Assembly (NCBI GenBank): GCA_005889135.1
Contig: VBEK01000123.1
Coordinates: 1 to 64,000, forward strand
Direction: 5' to 3'
Source: Chloroflexota bacterium
GTDB lineage: Bacteria; Chloroflexota; Dormibacteria; Dormibacterales; Dormibacteraceae
Length of the DNA: 64,000 nucleotides
Part shown: positions 1 to 9,205 of the stretch, one piece after another
How positions within the stretch are numbered: the stretch's first letter is position 1
Layout: every line of letters starts with the position of its first letter
Notes under the pieces: model-generated
The model's database searches: none
Told to the model about the DNA's origin: nothing
The model's input: only the letters and a program-made list of their open reading frames with translations
Position numbers and translations under genes: made by a program

Positions 1-1689
1 GAGCCGCTTGAACAGCGGAGCGGGTGCGGGCAGGTTGCGTCCCGGCTCAAGCGTCGAAGGCTTCCAGCGGTCCATCGCCTCGTAGTCGCCCGTGATGACC
101 CGATGCGTCCCCAGGTCTTTGACCTCAGGTTGGGGAGCGATCACGTCCTCGTAGCCGAGCATCGCGTGCAAACGCTGGCACGAGAACGGCAGGAAGGGTG
201 TGAGCATGGTCTTCAGGTTGTCCACGCAGCGCAGGGCGACGTAGAGCACGGTCCCGGCCAGCTCTCGGTTGGTCTTGATGCTGTGCCACGGCTGCTCGGT
301 GCCCAGGTAGACGTTGACCTTGGCCGCCGTGGCCATCGCGTGCTTCAGCGCGTTCTGAAACCGCGCCTGCTCGAGCTGCTGCGCGACATAGTCCAGAGCG
401 GCCTCGACCTCCTCGAGCAAACCCTTGTCGCGATCGGTCAGCGCGCCCGGTTTGGGGACGGCCCCGAAGTTGCGGTGCGCGTTGACCAGCGTGCGGTGGA
501 CGAGGTTGCCCCACGTCGCCACGAGCTCGTCGTTGTTGCGGCGCACGAACTCGCTCCAGGTGAAGTCTGTGTCCTGGTTCTCGGGCCCCGCGATCATCAG
601 GTAGTAACGCAGCGCGTCCGGGTCGTAGCGGTCGAGCACGTCCTTGACGTAGATCACCTGGCCACGGCTGGTCGAGAACTTGCGGCCCTCCATGTGCAGG
701 AACTCGCTGGCGACGATTTCGTCCGGCAGGTGCAGCTTGCCCGCGCCCATGAGGATCGCCGGCCACATGACCGTGTGAAAGGTGATGTTGTCCTTGCCCA
801 TCGTGTAGTAGTGGCGCGATTCCGGGTTCTCCCACCACTCCTTCCAGGCTTCGGGCTCGCCCTGGTTCGCCGCCCACTCGATCGAGGCCGACAGGTAGCC
901 GATCACCGCGTCGAACCAGACGTAGATCTTCTTGCTCGGGTTGTCCTCCCATCCCGGCAGCGGCACCGGCACCCCCCAGTCGAGGTCGCGCGTGATCGCG
1001 CGCGGCTTCAGGTTGCGCACGAACTCGAGAGAGTATTTGCGCACGTTCGGCCGCCAGTCCTCGTGCGACTCGATCCACAGCTTGAGCTGCTCGCCCAGCG
1101 CGGGGAGGTCGAAGAAGAAATGCTCCGTCTCCCGAAACTCCACCGGTGCGTCGCTGCCGCGCTGGTGCGGGTTGATGAGGTCGATGGGGTCCAGCTGGTT
1201 GCCGCAGTTGTCGCACTGATCGCCGCGCGCCTCCGTGTAGCCGCAGATCGGGCACTTGCCCTCGATATAGCGGTCCGGCAGCGTGCGGCCCGTGGTCGGG
1301 TCGAACGCGCCCATCTGCTTGCGCTTGACGAGGTAGCCCTTCTCGTAGAGCTTGAGGAAGAGGTCCTGCGTGACCGTGTAGTGGTTGGCGGTGGTCGTGC
1401 GCGTGAAGATGTCGTAGCTCATGCCCAACCGGACCAGGTCGTCGACGATCACCGCGCTGTTCTGGTCGACGAACGTCTTGGGGTCGATGCCCAATCTGTC
1501 CGCCTCGTAGGTGATGGGCGTGCCGTGCTCGTCCGTCCCGCTCGCCATCAGCACCTTCGAGCCGCGCAGACGCTCGAACCGCGCGATCACGTCGCCGGGC
1601 ACGGCGAACCCGACCACATGGCCTATGTGCCGCGGGCCGTTCGCGTACGGCCACGCGGGAGCGACGAGGACGTTTCTGCGGCTAGCCAC
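1..1689 (-). CDS. metG: Methionyl-tRNA synthetase (3' end cut off by the window edge)
   Basis: Class I aminoacyl-tRNA synthetase that charges tRNA-Met in the cytoplasm. The reading frame runs without a stop from a GTG at 1687-1689 to the left edge (563 codons), so the C-terminus lies outside the window. Visible features: the HIGH signature as HIGH at residues 21-24 after WPYANGPR, a zinc knuckle with two CxxC pairs (CPIC and CDNC), and a KMSKS-equivalent KFSTSR. The GTG lies just upstream of the rsmI stop codon, so the two genes overlap by 8 bases and metG is the downstream, probably coupled, member of dinG-rsmI-metG. A long open frame on the opposite strand is a shadow caused by high GC. Confidence 0.96.
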   Translation of the reverse strand, partial: MASRRNVLVAPAWPYANGPRHIGHVVGFAVPGDVIARFERLRGSKVLMASGTDEHGTPITYEADRLGIDPKTFVDQNSAVIVDDLVRLGMSYDIFTRTTTANHYTVTQDLFLKLYEKGYLVKRKQMGAFDPTTGRTLPDRYIEGKCPICGYTEARGDQCDNCGNQLDPIDLINPHQRGSDAPVEFRETEHFFFDLPALGEQLKLWIESHEDWRPNVRKYSLEFVRNLKPRAITRDLDWGVPVPLPGWEDNPSKKIYVWFDAVIGYLSASIEWAANQGEPEAWKEWWENPESRHYYTMGKDNITFHTVMWPAILMGAGKLHLPDEIVASEFLHMEGRKFSTSRGQVIYVKDVLDRYDPDALRYYLMIAGPENQDTDFTWSEFVRRNNDELVATWGNLVHRTLVNAHRNFGAVPKPGALTDRDKGLLEEVEAALDYVAQQLEQARFQNALKHAMATAAKVNVYLGTEQPWHSIKTNRELAGTVLYVALRCVDNLKTMLTPFLPFSCQRLHAMLGYEDVIAPQPEVKDLGTHRVITGDYEAMDRWKPSTLEPGRNLPAPAPLFKRL

Positions 1690-2344
1690 CTGAGATGACA
1701 AGGGTAAACTCGCCGCGAGCGCGGTCACCAAGGGCCGCCAGCACCTCCGATGCGGTGCCGCGCAGCACCTCCTCGTGCACCTTGGTCAGCTCCCGCGTCA
1801 CCGTGAGGCCGCGCTCGGGGAGCGTCTCGGCGATCAGGGCCAGAGAGCGTCTCACCCGGTACGGCGACTCGAACGCAACGGCCGGTCGTGGATCTTCGCG
1901 CAGCGAGCCCAGCAGCCGGCGCATCTCGCCCGGCTTGCGCGGAAGGTAGCCGAGGAACGTGAAACCTGGGCCGCCGTAGCCCGCGACCGAAAGGGCGGCG
2001 GTGACCGAGCTCGGGCCAGGGACGGGCACGACCGTGTGCCCCGCCGCCCACGCTGCCGTCACGAGCGCCTGTCCCGGGTCGGACAGCGTCGGCGTGCCGG
2101 CATCGCTCACGAGCGCGACATCGCCTTCGTGCAGCGCCTCCATCACGCGCGGCAGGCTTCGCTTCTCGACCGGAGCGCGGTAGCTGAGCATCGGTTTGCG
2201 CAGGCCGTGGCGCGCCAGCAGCCGGGAGGTGACGCGCGTGTCCTCGGCGGCGATGGCGGTCACCTCGCTCAGGACGCGGATGGCTCGGGAGCTCAAGTCT
2301 TCGAGATTGCCGATCGGCGTGGCCACGACGTAGAGCTTGCTCAA
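1682..2344 (-). CDS. rsmI: 16S rRNA (cytidine-1402 2'-O)-methyltransferase RsmI
   Basis: Tetrapyrrole-methylase-fold SAM-dependent enzyme that 2'-O-methylates C1402 of 16S rRNA. It starts at TTG 2342-2344, which overlaps the dinG stop as TTGA. Family motifs: [12 protein letters not shown] at the N-terminus, [17 protein letters not shown] and [14 protein letters not shown]. The protein is 220 residues and ends at [10 protein letters not shown]; many family members carry roughly 50 more C-terminal residues, so the small helical tail seems absent here. The longer open frame upstream is the shadow of dinG. Confidence 0.95.
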   Translation of the reverse strand: MSKLYVVATPIGNLEDLSSRAIRVLSEVTAIAAEDTRVTSRLLARHGLRKPMLSYRAPVEKRSLPRVMEALHEGDVALVSDAGTPTLSDPGQALVTAAWAAGHTVVPVPGPSSVTAALSVAGYGGPGFTFLGYLPRKPGEMRRLLGSLREDPRPAVAFESPYRVRRSLALIAETLPERGLTVTRELTKVHEEVLRGTASEVLAALGDRARGEFTLVISGG

Positions 2345-5052
2345 GCTCCTTCGAGCCAGGCCCCGACCCGATCCGCGACCTGGTCCGCCGGACCGACGTA
2401 GCGCGACGCCGGCGGGAGCACGTCGAGGAACGCCTTGCCGTAGTCGCGGCCGAGGATGCGGTTGTCCAGGATGACCACCGCGCCGCGGTCGGTCGAGCGG
2501 CGGATCAGCCGCCCGAACCCCTGCTTGAGGCGAAGCGCAGCCTGGGGCAGGGCGAGATGGGAGAACGGGTCGCGCACCTGCTCGGCCCGCGCCGCGTAGA
2601 CGGGGTCGGTCGGGACCGGGAACGGGAGCCGGACCACGATCACGCAGCTCAGGCGCTCGCCCGGGATGTCGATCCCTTCCCAGAACGTCGACGTTCCCAG
2701 GAGCAGCGGCCGGTCCGCCTCCTCGAACGTCTTCAACAGCTGACGGCGCTGGCCGTCGATGCCCTGGCCGAGGATCAACACCTCGTCGAGGTCGATGCGC
2801 TGCTTGAGGGCGGCGTGGACGTCGCGCAGCTGGCGGTGCGAGGTGAAAAGGGCGAGCGTGCGGCCGCCGGCGCGGCGAGCCACCGTGGCGATCAGCTCTT
2901 CGACCGCGCCGTCGAACATCTCGTCCTCGGGCAGCGGCGTGTCGGTCGGCAGGCACACGAGCGCCTGGTGATAGAAGTCGAACGGTGAGGGCAGGATCAG
3001 CTCCTCGATCTCGGGCCCAAGGCCGACCCGCGAGCTGAAGTAGTCGAACGTCCCGCCGACGGCGAGCGTCGCCGAGGTGAAGACGGTCGAGCGGCGCTCG
3101 GCGTAGACGCGGGCCCTCAGCAGCGAGCCGACGTTGATGGGCGCCGCGCGCAGGAGGAGGTTCTCCGCCCGCGAGACCTGGCTGAACCAGTAGACGCGGT
3201 TGTGGTCTGGCTTGACCAGCGCCTCCTCGAGCACGGCCAGAGCCGCCTCGAGGCGGCCGCGGATCATCTCCAGCTCGCGGATCCCCTGGTCGGGCTCCTC
3301 GCCGCCGAGCCACTCGCGCACGCCCCCGACACCCTTGCGCAGCGACGCGTCGAGGGCGGCGAGCGCTGTCACCGCGTTCTCGCCTGCCAGCCGGATCTGG
3401 GCCCAACCCTCGTCGTCCCGCAGGACCGGCGTGATGCGCAGCGACTCCTCGCGCCTCTCTGCCTCGCCCAGCCGGGCCGCGACCCACCAGTCGGCGATCC
3501 GGAACAGCTCGCGCACGCGCTCGGCCGCGGCGACCGCCTGCGGCCCGGCGCCGGCGAACGCGTCGCCCGAAGCGCCAAGGTGTGGCTGTCGGCGAAGGTC
3601 CTCCAGGAGGCCGCCCGACAACCTCTCCAGCAGGGCGACCACGCCAGGCCCGTCGACCTCCTGGCGCAGTCCGCGGGTCGCCGCCTCCTCGAGGTGGTGC
3701 GCCTCGTCGATGACCAGGTGGTCATACTCGGGCAGCAGGCCGCCGCCTACCTCCGCATCCGCAAGCAGGAGCGCGTGATTGATCACCACCAGGTCGGCGG
3801 TCTCCGCCTCGGCGCGGGCGCGGTGGACGTAGCAGTCCTCCTTGGTGCAGTTGATGCCCACGCAGTCGAGGGGGTCGCTGGCCACGTTCGTCCACCAGAC
3901 CTCCTCCCGGCCGTACAGGCGGAGCTCGGAGCGGTCGCCGCTCTCCGTGGTGTGGAGCCAGGTGAGGAGCTTGAGCTTGAACATCAGCTCCTCGGCGTCC
4001 CGGCACGGCTCGACCAGATACCGCCGCCAGCGCCGGAGCGAGATGTAGTTCGACCGGCCTTTCAGAAGGCAGGCTTTGAAGTCCCAGGGCAGCCACTCGC
4101 GCAGGCCGGGCAGGTCCTTGCCCATGAGCTGCTCCTGCAACGTGTGGGTGTTGGTGGAGACGATGACGCGCTCGCGGTGGCCGACCGCCCGCGCCAGGGA
4201 TGGGACCAGGTAGGCGAGGCTCTTCCCCGTCCCGGTGCCGGCCTCGACCACCAGCATTCCTCCGCGGGCCTGGATCTGGGCCACGGCGAGCAGCATCTGC
4301 AGCTGCGACTCGCGGTGCTCGTAGCCGGGCAGCAGGTCGGCCAGCGGTCCCTCTGGGCCGAGCAGGCCGGCGAGCGCTGCGGCGTCCTGGGGCGGCCTCT
4401 CCGCCGAGCGTCCGCGGCCCGCCGACTCGACGCGGACGGCGGCAGCCGGCTCGGGGTTCGGGTTGGAGGCGGTCAGGGCCTCGGCGAAAAAGAGCGCCAC
4501 CGGCCAGGTGTACGGTGCGACCAGAGCCAGCATCGCCTCCTTGAGCCCTTCGTCCAGGGCCAGCGCCTCCTCGCGCAGGCGGAGCAGGAGCTGGCGGGTG
4601 GCGTCGGCGTCGTCCAGCGCCCGGTGCGGCCGGGGCTGGCTGAACCCCATCTCGGACGACAGCAGAGGCAGGCTGTGGCTGCCCGCGGCCGGGAGCAGGA
4701 TGCGGGCGATGTCCAGGGTGTCAAGGATCTGGACCGACCGGTCCCACAGGCCGGCGGTCTCGAGAAACTCGACGTCCAGGCGGGCGCCATGGCCGACGGG
4801 CTGGCGGCCGCGTAGGAAGTCGCTCAGGTCGCGGAGGGCGTCCTCGGGCCGGGCCGCTCCCCGCAGGTCCTCCTGCTTGATGCCGGTAAGGCGGAGGACG
4901 GTGTCGGGGACGGCGCGGCCAGGGTCGACCAGCTGCTCCAGTGTCGAGGTGACCTGATCAGGGGTGAAGGCGACGGCGCCGATCTCGATGACTCTGTCTC
5001 GGGCCGGATCCAGACCGGTCGTCTCTAGGTCCAGGGCTACGTATTCCGGCAA
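2341..5052 (-). CDS. dinG: DinG-type helicase with N-terminal DnaQ-like exonuclease
   Basis: 903-residue fusion of a DEDD 3'-5' exonuclease and an XPD-like superfamily 2 helicase, as in the DinG of many Gram-positives. Exonuclease domain about 1-165 (DLETTG at 8-13); helicase with Walker A AGTGTGKS at 271-278 and DEAH at 449-452. Between the helicase motifs lie Cys397, Cys402 and Cys407 (C-x4-C-x4-C), plus Cys328 and Cys350; this resembles the 4Fe-4S patch of XPD/DinG, although the residue after KGRSNYI, often Cys, is Ser. Likely acts in DNA repair or R-loop removal. Starts at TTG 5050-5052, about 12 bases below a TAGAAT -10 box. First gene of dinG-rsmI-metG; divergent from the AAA+ gene. Confidence 0.93.
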   Translation of the reverse strand: MPEYVALDLETTGLDPARDRVIEIGAVAFTPDQVTSTLEQLVDPGRAVPDTVLRLTGIKQEDLRGAARPEDALRDLSDFLRGRQPVGHGARLDVEFLETAGLWDRSVQILDTLDIARILLPAAGSHSLPLLSSEMGFSQPRPHRALDDADATRQLLLRLREEALALDEGLKEAMLALVAPYTWPVALFFAEALTASNPNPEPAAAVRVESAGRGRSAERPPQDAAALAGLLGPEGPLADLLPGYEHRESQLQMLLAVAQIQARGGMLVVEAGTGTGKSLAYLVPSLARAVGHRERVIVSTNTHTLQEQLMGKDLPGLREWLPWDFKACLLKGRSNYISLRRWRRYLVEPCRDAEELMFKLKLLTWLHTTESGDRSELRLYGREEVWWTNVASDPLDCVGINCTKEDCYVHRARAEAETADLVVINHALLLADAEVGGGLLPEYDHLVIDEAHHLEEAATRGLRQEVDGPGVVALLERLSGGLLEDLRRQPHLGASGDAFAGAGPQAVAAAERVRELFRIADWWVAARLGEAERREESLRITPVLRDDEGWAQIRLAGENAVTALAALDASLRKGVGGVREWLGGEEPDQGIRELEMIRGRLEAALAVLEEALVKPDHNRVYWFSQVSRAENLLLRAAPINVGSLLRARVYAERRSTVFTSATLAVGGTFDYFSSRVGLGPEIEELILPSPFDFYHQALVCLPTDTPLPEDEMFDGAVEELIATVARRAGGRTLALFTSHRQLRDVHAALKQRIDLDEVLILGQGIDGQRRQLLKTFEEADRPLLLGTSTFWEGIDIPGERLSCVIVVRLPFPVPTDPVYAARAEQVRDPFSHLALPQAALRLKQGFGRLIRRSTDRGAVVILDNRILGRDYGKAFLDVLPPASRYVGPADQVADRVGAWLEGA

Positions 5053-5064
5053 GGTGTTTTCCCG

Positions 5065-5070
5065 ATTCTA
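5065..5070 (-). promoter_or_regulatory. -10 box (TAGAAT) of dinG
   Basis: TAGAAT on the minus strand matches the bacterial -10 consensus TANAAT. Its downstream edge is 12 bases from the TTG start, so the transcript would have a leader of only a few bases. No good -35 box is visible 17 bases upstream. Confidence 0.5.
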
Positions 5071-5136
5071 GTAACCGCTCGACGGCCGGCCGCCAAAGCG
5101 ACGTGGTAATGCCCGAAATGGCGAGCGCCCGAAATG

Positions 5137-5142
5137 TAATAT
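5137..5142 (+). promoter_or_regulatory. -10 box (TAATAT) of the AAA+ ATPase gene
   Basis: TAATAT is an AT-rich island in a GC-rich divergent region. It ends 9 bases before the ATG at 5152, which would put the transcription start at or within about 3 bases of the start codon. No Shine-Dalgarno sequence is present, so leaderless translation is the natural reading. Confidence 0.5.
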
Positions 5143-5151
5143 GTCGGCCCG

Positions 5152-6462
5152 ATGGTAACCGGGACGATCGATACCCCCAAGCGGCTCGAAGACCTGCACG
5201 TCCGCCGCGACCTCGTCGCCAGCCTGCTCCTCCGCACCCTGGCCTTCGCCGACCAGCTGACCGGCTCCGCTCTCGAGCAGCGCCTGGGCCTTCCGTTCGA
5301 AACGTTCTCGATCCTGATCGACGAGTTCGAGAAGAACCAGCTCATGGACACCCGGGGCGTGTCCAACGACCCGACCCTCGAGGGCCGCCCCTACCCGGTG
5401 AAGATGAACTACGCGATCTCCGTCGCCGGCCGCGCCCGAGCCGCGGAGATGTCTACCGTGCAGACGCGATACCTGGGCCCCTGCCCGATCAGCTTCGAGG
5501 ACTACCTCGACTTGATCCGCTCCCAGGTCACCGGCAAGTCGCCGGTCACCGACGCCCAGCTGAAGAAAGCGCTCGGCGAGCTCGAGCTCGAGCAGCACGT
5601 CATCGACCAGATCGGCGGCGCCATGGTGTCGCGGGCCTCGCTGTTCATCTTCGGCGCCCCGGGCAACGGCAAGAGCACCATCACCGAGCGCATGGCGCTG
5701 CTGATGGGCGCCCCGATCGAGATCCCGCACGCGGTCGCGATCGGCGACGAGATCGTCCGCGTCATCGACCCCGTCTACCACAAGCGCGCCGACGGAGACC
5801 AGCCTGTGGACCGCCGGCTGGTCAAGGTCGAGCGCCCGGTGGTGACCGCGGGCGGTGAGCTCAAGCTTCAGCAGCTCGACCTCACCTACGACCCGCAGAA
5901 CCGCTACTACGAGGCGCCCCTGCAGTGGAAGGCGAACGCCGGTGTGCTGGTGATCGACGACTTCGGCCGCCAGGAGGTTCCCCCGATGCGCCTCCTGAAC
6001 CGATTCATCGTGCCGATGGAGAAGAAGATCGACTACATCGACCTCTCGGCATCCGGGCGCAAGATCGAGCTGCCCTTCCTGTGCCAGGTCGTCTTCTCCA
6101 CGAACCTGTCCCCGACCGAGCTCGTCGACGAGGCCTTCCTCCGCCGCATGGCGTACAAGATCGGCGTCGGCAACCCGTCGCCGGAGGCCTTCGGCCGCAT
6201 CCTCCGCTACGAGTGCGACCGCCAGGGCGTGCCCTGGGATGAGAAGGCCGTCGGGTATCTGCTCAACAACCTCTACGGCAAAAAGCCGCTTCGCGGCTCG
6301 CACCCGCGCGCGCTGGTGGCGCGCCTGGTCGACCTGGCGAACTACCGGCAGCAGCCGCCGCGTCTCACTCCGCAGACCCTGAAGGAGGCGTTCGACGCCT
6401 GCTTCAACCCCGCGCTCGGAAGCCTCGTCGAGGACGACTGGGCCCGACCGGCGATCGGCTAG
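5152..6462 (+). CDS. AAA+ ATPase, MoxR/chaperone-like, function unknown
   Basis: 436 residues. An N-terminal helical region of about 150 residues precedes one AAA+ module: Walker A GAPGNGKS at 168-175, Walker B VLVIDD at 265-270, sensor-1 STN at 316-318, then FLRRMAYKIG, where R331/R332 are arginine-finger candidates. The predicted role is ATP-driven remodelling of an unknown partner. The gene stands alone: it is divergent from dinG and convergent with plsC, with a palindromic array directly after its stop codon. Similar single ATPases occur in Chloroflexota and Actinobacteria, some near Tad loci; any link to the Tad locus 30 kb away is conjecture. The start is the ATG 9 bases after a TAATAT box. 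Confidence 0.85.
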   Translation: MVTGTIDTPKRLEDLHVRRDLVASLLLRTLAFADQLTGSALEQRLGLPFETFSILIDEFEKNQLMDTRGVSNDPTLEGRPYPVKMNYAISVAGRARAAEMSTVQTRYLGPCPISFEDYLDLIRSQVTGKSPVTDAQLKKALGELELEQHVIDQIGGAMVSRASLFIFGAPGNGKSTITERMALLMGAPIEIPHAVAIGDEIVRVIDPVYHKRADGDQPVDRRLVKVERPVVTAGGELKLQQLDLTYDPQNRYYEAPLQWKANAGVLVIDDFGRQEVPPMRLLNRFIVPMEKKIDYIDLSASGRKIELPFLCQVVFSTNLSPTELVDEAFLRRMAYKIGVGNPSPEAFGRILRYECDRQGVPWDEKAVGYLLNNLYGKKPLRGSHPRALVARLVDLANYRQQPPRLTPQTLKEAFDACFNPALGSLVEDDWARPAIG

Positions 6463-6604
6463 TTCAGTCGCAGGGGAAACCCTGCCGATAGCGCGGGAAT
6501 GCCCGTTAGTCCGGACTATCCCCTCATTTGGGTCGCGGGAATGCGCGTTAGTCGCGACTATCGCTTCATTTCGGTCGCGGGAATGACCGTTAGTCGCGAC
6601 TATC
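6463..6604. repeat. Palindromic array A: three 42-bp units
   Basis: Three copies of GTTAGTC(G/C)(C/G)GACTATC at 6505-6520, 6547-6562 and 6589-6604, exactly 42 bases apart. The first copy has the CCGG core, the other two CGCG. The 26-base spacers are similar to each other (share TCATTT and GTCGCGGGAATG). A degenerate fourth half-site (TTCAGTCGC) lies at 6463-6471, on the same 42-base grid. The array fills the gap between the convergent AAA+ ATPase and plsC genes. There is no T-tract, so a simple terminator role is unlikely. Confidence 0.95.
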
Positions 6605-6622
6605 CGATAAGGCCCGCCGAGT

Positions 6623-7303
6623 TCAGAGCGCTTTGATCACTCCGCTCAACCGAGCGCGCAGCGAATCCAGGTCGCTGTACGCGCCCCGTTTGTCCGCCGG
6701 CAGCAGCTCGGCGATCTTCAGCATGATCGCGTCGGCCGCCTCCTCGTGCGAGACGCGGTCGCCGCTGGCACGCCGCTGGCGGACCATGAACGGCTTGCCG
6801 AACCGAACCGTGACGGGCACCCGACGCGGCCAGAGCTTGCCCTTGGGCAGGCACTCGCGGGTGCCGGTCACGGCCACCGGCAGCACCGGGCAGTCGGCCT
6901 TCTGGGCGATGAAGCCCGCGCCTGGCTCAGGTTTGGAGAGGACCCCGGCTTCGACGCGTGTCCCCTCCGGATACATGATCAGGACCTGCCCGGCCTTCAA
7001 GAGGTCGAAGGAACGGCGCAGCGCCACCCTGTCGGCGGTGTGACGGACCACGGGAAACGCCCGGTAGGCGGTGAAGAGCCACCGCATCCACGCCTTCTTG
7101 AAGTACTCGGACTTGGCCATGTTCCACGTGTCCCCACGCGGGAGAAACGCGGGCACCATCGGGGGGTCGAGTGTGCCGAAGTGGTTCGGGCAGACGATCA
7201 TGGCACCGGTGCGCGGCACGTTCTCCATACCCTCGACGCGGAACAGACCGACCAGGTAGACGCGCGTGAGGGTGCGCATCACCCAGCGCAGGAACGCGTA
7301 CAT
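6623..7303 (-). CDS. plsC: 1-acyl-sn-glycerol-3-phosphate acyltransferase (PlsC family)
   Basis: 226-residue membrane-associated lysophosphatidic acid acyltransferase that makes phosphatidic acid from lysophosphatidic acid and an acyl donor. The acyltransferase block I motif HX4D is H41-F-G-T-L-D46, and the PEGTR block is at about 112-116 (EGTR 113-116). Starts at ATG 7301-7303 (or the adjacent GTG 7304-7306), overlapping the cmk stop. The cmk-plsC pairing is common in Terrabacteria. The long upstream extension of this open frame is the shadow of cmk. Last gene of the rluB-cmk-plsC group; transcription runs into palindromic array A. Confidence 0.93.
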   Translation of the reverse strand: MYAFLRWVMRTLTRVYLVGLFRVEGMENVPRTGAMIVCPNHFGTLDPPMVPAFLPRGDTWNMAKSEYFKKAWMRWLFTAYRAFPVVRHTADRVALRRSFDLLKAGQVLIMYPEGTRVEAGVLSKPEPGAGFIAQKADCPVLPVAVTGTRECLPKGKLWPRRVPVTVRFGKPFMVRQRRASGDRVSHEEAADAIMLKIAELLPADKRGAYSDLDSLRARLSGVIKAL

Positions 7304-7941
7304 CACGAGCGGACGCGGCTCACGATGCGCTCGACGACCTCGTCGAGCTCCAGGTTGTCGGTGTCGATGATCATGGCGTCGGGCGCGGGTCGCAGCGGCG
7401 CGACTGGACGGTTCGTGTCGACGCGGTCGCGCAGCTCGACCTCCTTGCGCATCGCCTCTTCGTCGGCCTGCTCGCCGCGCCTCTCGTACTGCGCGGCCCG
7501 CCGCCGCACCTTCTCGTCCAGGCTGGCGACGAGGAAGAACTTGTAGTCGGCGTCGGGAAAGACCACGGTCCCGATGTCGCGGCCGGCCATGACCCCACCC
7601 GCCCGCGCCATCTTGCGTTGTCGCTCGACCAGCTCGTGGCGCACACCGGGGATCGCCGAGACGACCGGCAGCGCATCCGCGTAGTCGGCGTCGTAGATAC
7701 CCTCTGTCAGCTCGACGCCGTCCGCCCACACGCGCTCGCCGTCGATGCGGATCTCCGTGGCCTCCGCCAGCGCCGTGACCGCTGAGCTGTCGTGGGGGTC
7801 GATGCCGCGCTGGGCGGCAAGGCGCGTGATGGCGCGGTACATCAGGCCGCTGTCGATGAACGGAAGGCCCAGCTTTTGCGCGACGCGCCTGCCGACCGCC
7901 GACTTGCCCGAGGCCACCCCGCCGTCGATCGCGATGATCAC
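7303..7941 (-). CDS. cmk: Cytidylate kinase
   Basis: 212-residue kinase that phosphorylates CMP/dCMP with ATP. P-loop GGVASGKS at residues 7-14, then the conserved DSGLMYRAIT CMP-binding region and AGRDIGTVVFPDADYKFFL. The start is GTG 7939-7941, which overlaps the rluB stop as GTGA and places VIIAIDGG at the N-terminus as in the family; the upstream ATG at 8001 would lie inside rluB. Stop overlaps plsC. Confidence 0.96.
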   Translation of the reverse strand: MIIAIDGGVASGKSAVGRRVAQKLGLPFIDSGLMYRAITRLAAQRGIDPHDSSAVTALAEATEIRIDGERVWADGVELTEGIYDADYADALPVVSAIPGVRHELVERQRKMARAGGVMAGRDIGTVVFPDADYKFFLVASLDEKVRRRAAQYERRGEQADEEAMRKEVELRDRVDTNRPVAPLRPAPDAMIIDTDNLELDEVVERIVSRVRS

Positions 7942-8651
7942 CGCTCGAGCCCCGTGGCCCGACCCAGCGCCGCAACCTCCCGCGGGGTGAGCACTCGCCA
8001 CTCGCCTCTCCGCAGCCGGCCCATCCGCAGAGGCCCAAAGCCGCTCCTCTCCAACGCGGCGACCCTTTGGCCGACCGCCTGGAGCATGCGCCGCACCTGC
8101 CGGTGGCGGCCCTCGTGGATGACGACTCGCAGCGTCGTGCGGCCCGAGTCGCGGTCCCGGCCGGCGGCCCGGATCACATCGACCTCGGCCGGCGCGGTCA
8201 TGCCGTCGTCGAGCCTCACGCCGCGGCGCAGGCGATCCAGCGCGCGCGCGTCGAGCACGCCCGCGACCCTGACCACGTACTCCTTCGCGACCTTGTACCG
8301 CGGATGGGTCAGCCGGTAGGACAGGCCGCCGTCGTCGGTGAGCAGGAGCAGGCCTGTCGTGTCGCCGTCAAGGCGGCCCACGGGAAAGAGGCGATGTCCG
8401 CGCTGCCCTTGTTCGCCCAGGACGTCGAGCACCGTCTTGCGGTCGGCCTCGTCTCTTGCCGTGGAGATGACGCCGAGCGGCTTGTTGAGCATCACGTAGC
8501 GATGCGTAGTAGGCGGCCTGACGCGCCGTCCGTCAACGGTGACTATGTCGGCGTCGGGGTCGATGAGCGCACCCGAGGCGGGCGGTCGCCGTCCGTTGAC
8601 GAGAACCGAACCCGAGGTGATCAGCTCGTCGGCGGCGCGGCGGCTCGCCAC
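7938..8651 (-). CDS. rluB: Pseudouridine synthase RluB-like (5' end uncertain)
   Basis: RsuA/RluB-family rRNA pseudouridine synthase: N-terminal S4 RNA-binding domain, then the catalytic domain with GRLDGDTTGLLLLT, where the Asp is the catalytic residue, and EGRHRQVRRML near the C-terminus. The first usable canonical start is GTG 8649-8651, but the same frame continues upstream with ERLNRYLARSG, the typical beginning of the S4 domain, into the scpB stop. The true start therefore probably lies near 8678, where the frame reads TTA overlapping the scpB TAA. See the separate finding. Downstream cmk is coupled (GTGA). Confidence 0.88.
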   Translation of the reverse strand: MASRRAADELITSGSVLVNGRRPPASGALIDPDADIVTVDGRRVRPPTTHRYVMLNKPLGVISTARDEADRKTVLDVLGEQGQRGHRLFPVGRLDGDTTGLLLLTDDGGLSYRLTHPRYKVAKEYVVRVAGVLDARALDRLRRGVRLDDGMTAPAEVDVIRAAGRDRDSGRTTLRVVIHEGRHRQVRRMLQAVGQRVAALERSGFGPLRMGRLRRGEWRVLTPREVAALGRATGLER

Positions 8652-8674
8652 GCCGGACCGCGCCAGGTATCGGT

Positions 8675-9205
8675 TTAACCTCTCGCCCGTTCGACGAGCT
8701 CCGCGCCTTCGCTCGGGGTCGGCAGGTGGTCGAGCGACTCGAGGCCCATCACCTGGAGAAAGCGCATCGTCGTCCCGTAGAGCTTGGGCTGGCCGGGCCC
8801 CGACCCGCGCCCCACCTCGACGATCAGGTCGCGCAGCTCGAGGTTGCCCAGCACGCTCTCGCAGTTGACACCGCGCACCTCCTCGACCCTCGCGCGCGAA
8901 ACCGGCTGTTGGTAGGCGACGATCGCCAGCGTCTCGTAAGCCGCCTGTGACAGCCTGCCCGACACCTCGGGACGCAGCGCGCGCCGCACCGCGCCCGCGT
9001 ACTCCGGCCGCGTCGCCAGGTGGACCTCGTCGTGGTGGCGCATGAGCATCACGCCGCGACCGTCGAGGCTCTCGCGCAGCTTCTCCAGCGCGCCCTCGAC
9101 GCTGTTGCGGTCGGCATCGGTCGCCTGCTGCAGCTCGCGTACCTTCAGCGGCCGGTTCGAGCTGAACAGGATCGCCTCGAGCGCCGCGACGACGTCGGTC
9201 GTCAT
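8675..9205 (-). CDS. scpB: Segregation and condensation protein B
   Basis: 176-residue winged-helix kleisin-associated subunit of the Smc-ScpAB condensin, which organises and segregates the chromosome. Typical features are the N-terminal ALEAILFSSNRPL and the conserved YETLAIVAYQQPVSRARVEEVRGV block. Starts at ATG 9203-9205 overlapping the scpA stop (ATGA), so ScpA and ScpB are translationally coupled. Smc itself is not in the window. Confidence 0.95.
   Translation of the reverse strand: MTTDVVAALEAILFSSNRPLKVRELQQATDADRNSVEGALEKLRESLDGRGVMLMRHHDEVHLATRPEYAGAVRRALRPEVSGRLSQAAYETLAIVAYQQPVSRARVEEVRGVNCESVLGNLELRDLIVEVGRGSGPGQPKLYGTTMRFLQVMGLESLDHLPTPSEGAELVERARG

Noticed and set aside
103-1698. 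Long plus-strand open frame over metG, and similar ones at 10110-12443, 29258-31357 and 46185-48221
   Set aside because: They are antisense to recognised genes, rich in Arg/Ala/Val/His with no family motif, as expected from high-GC codon use.
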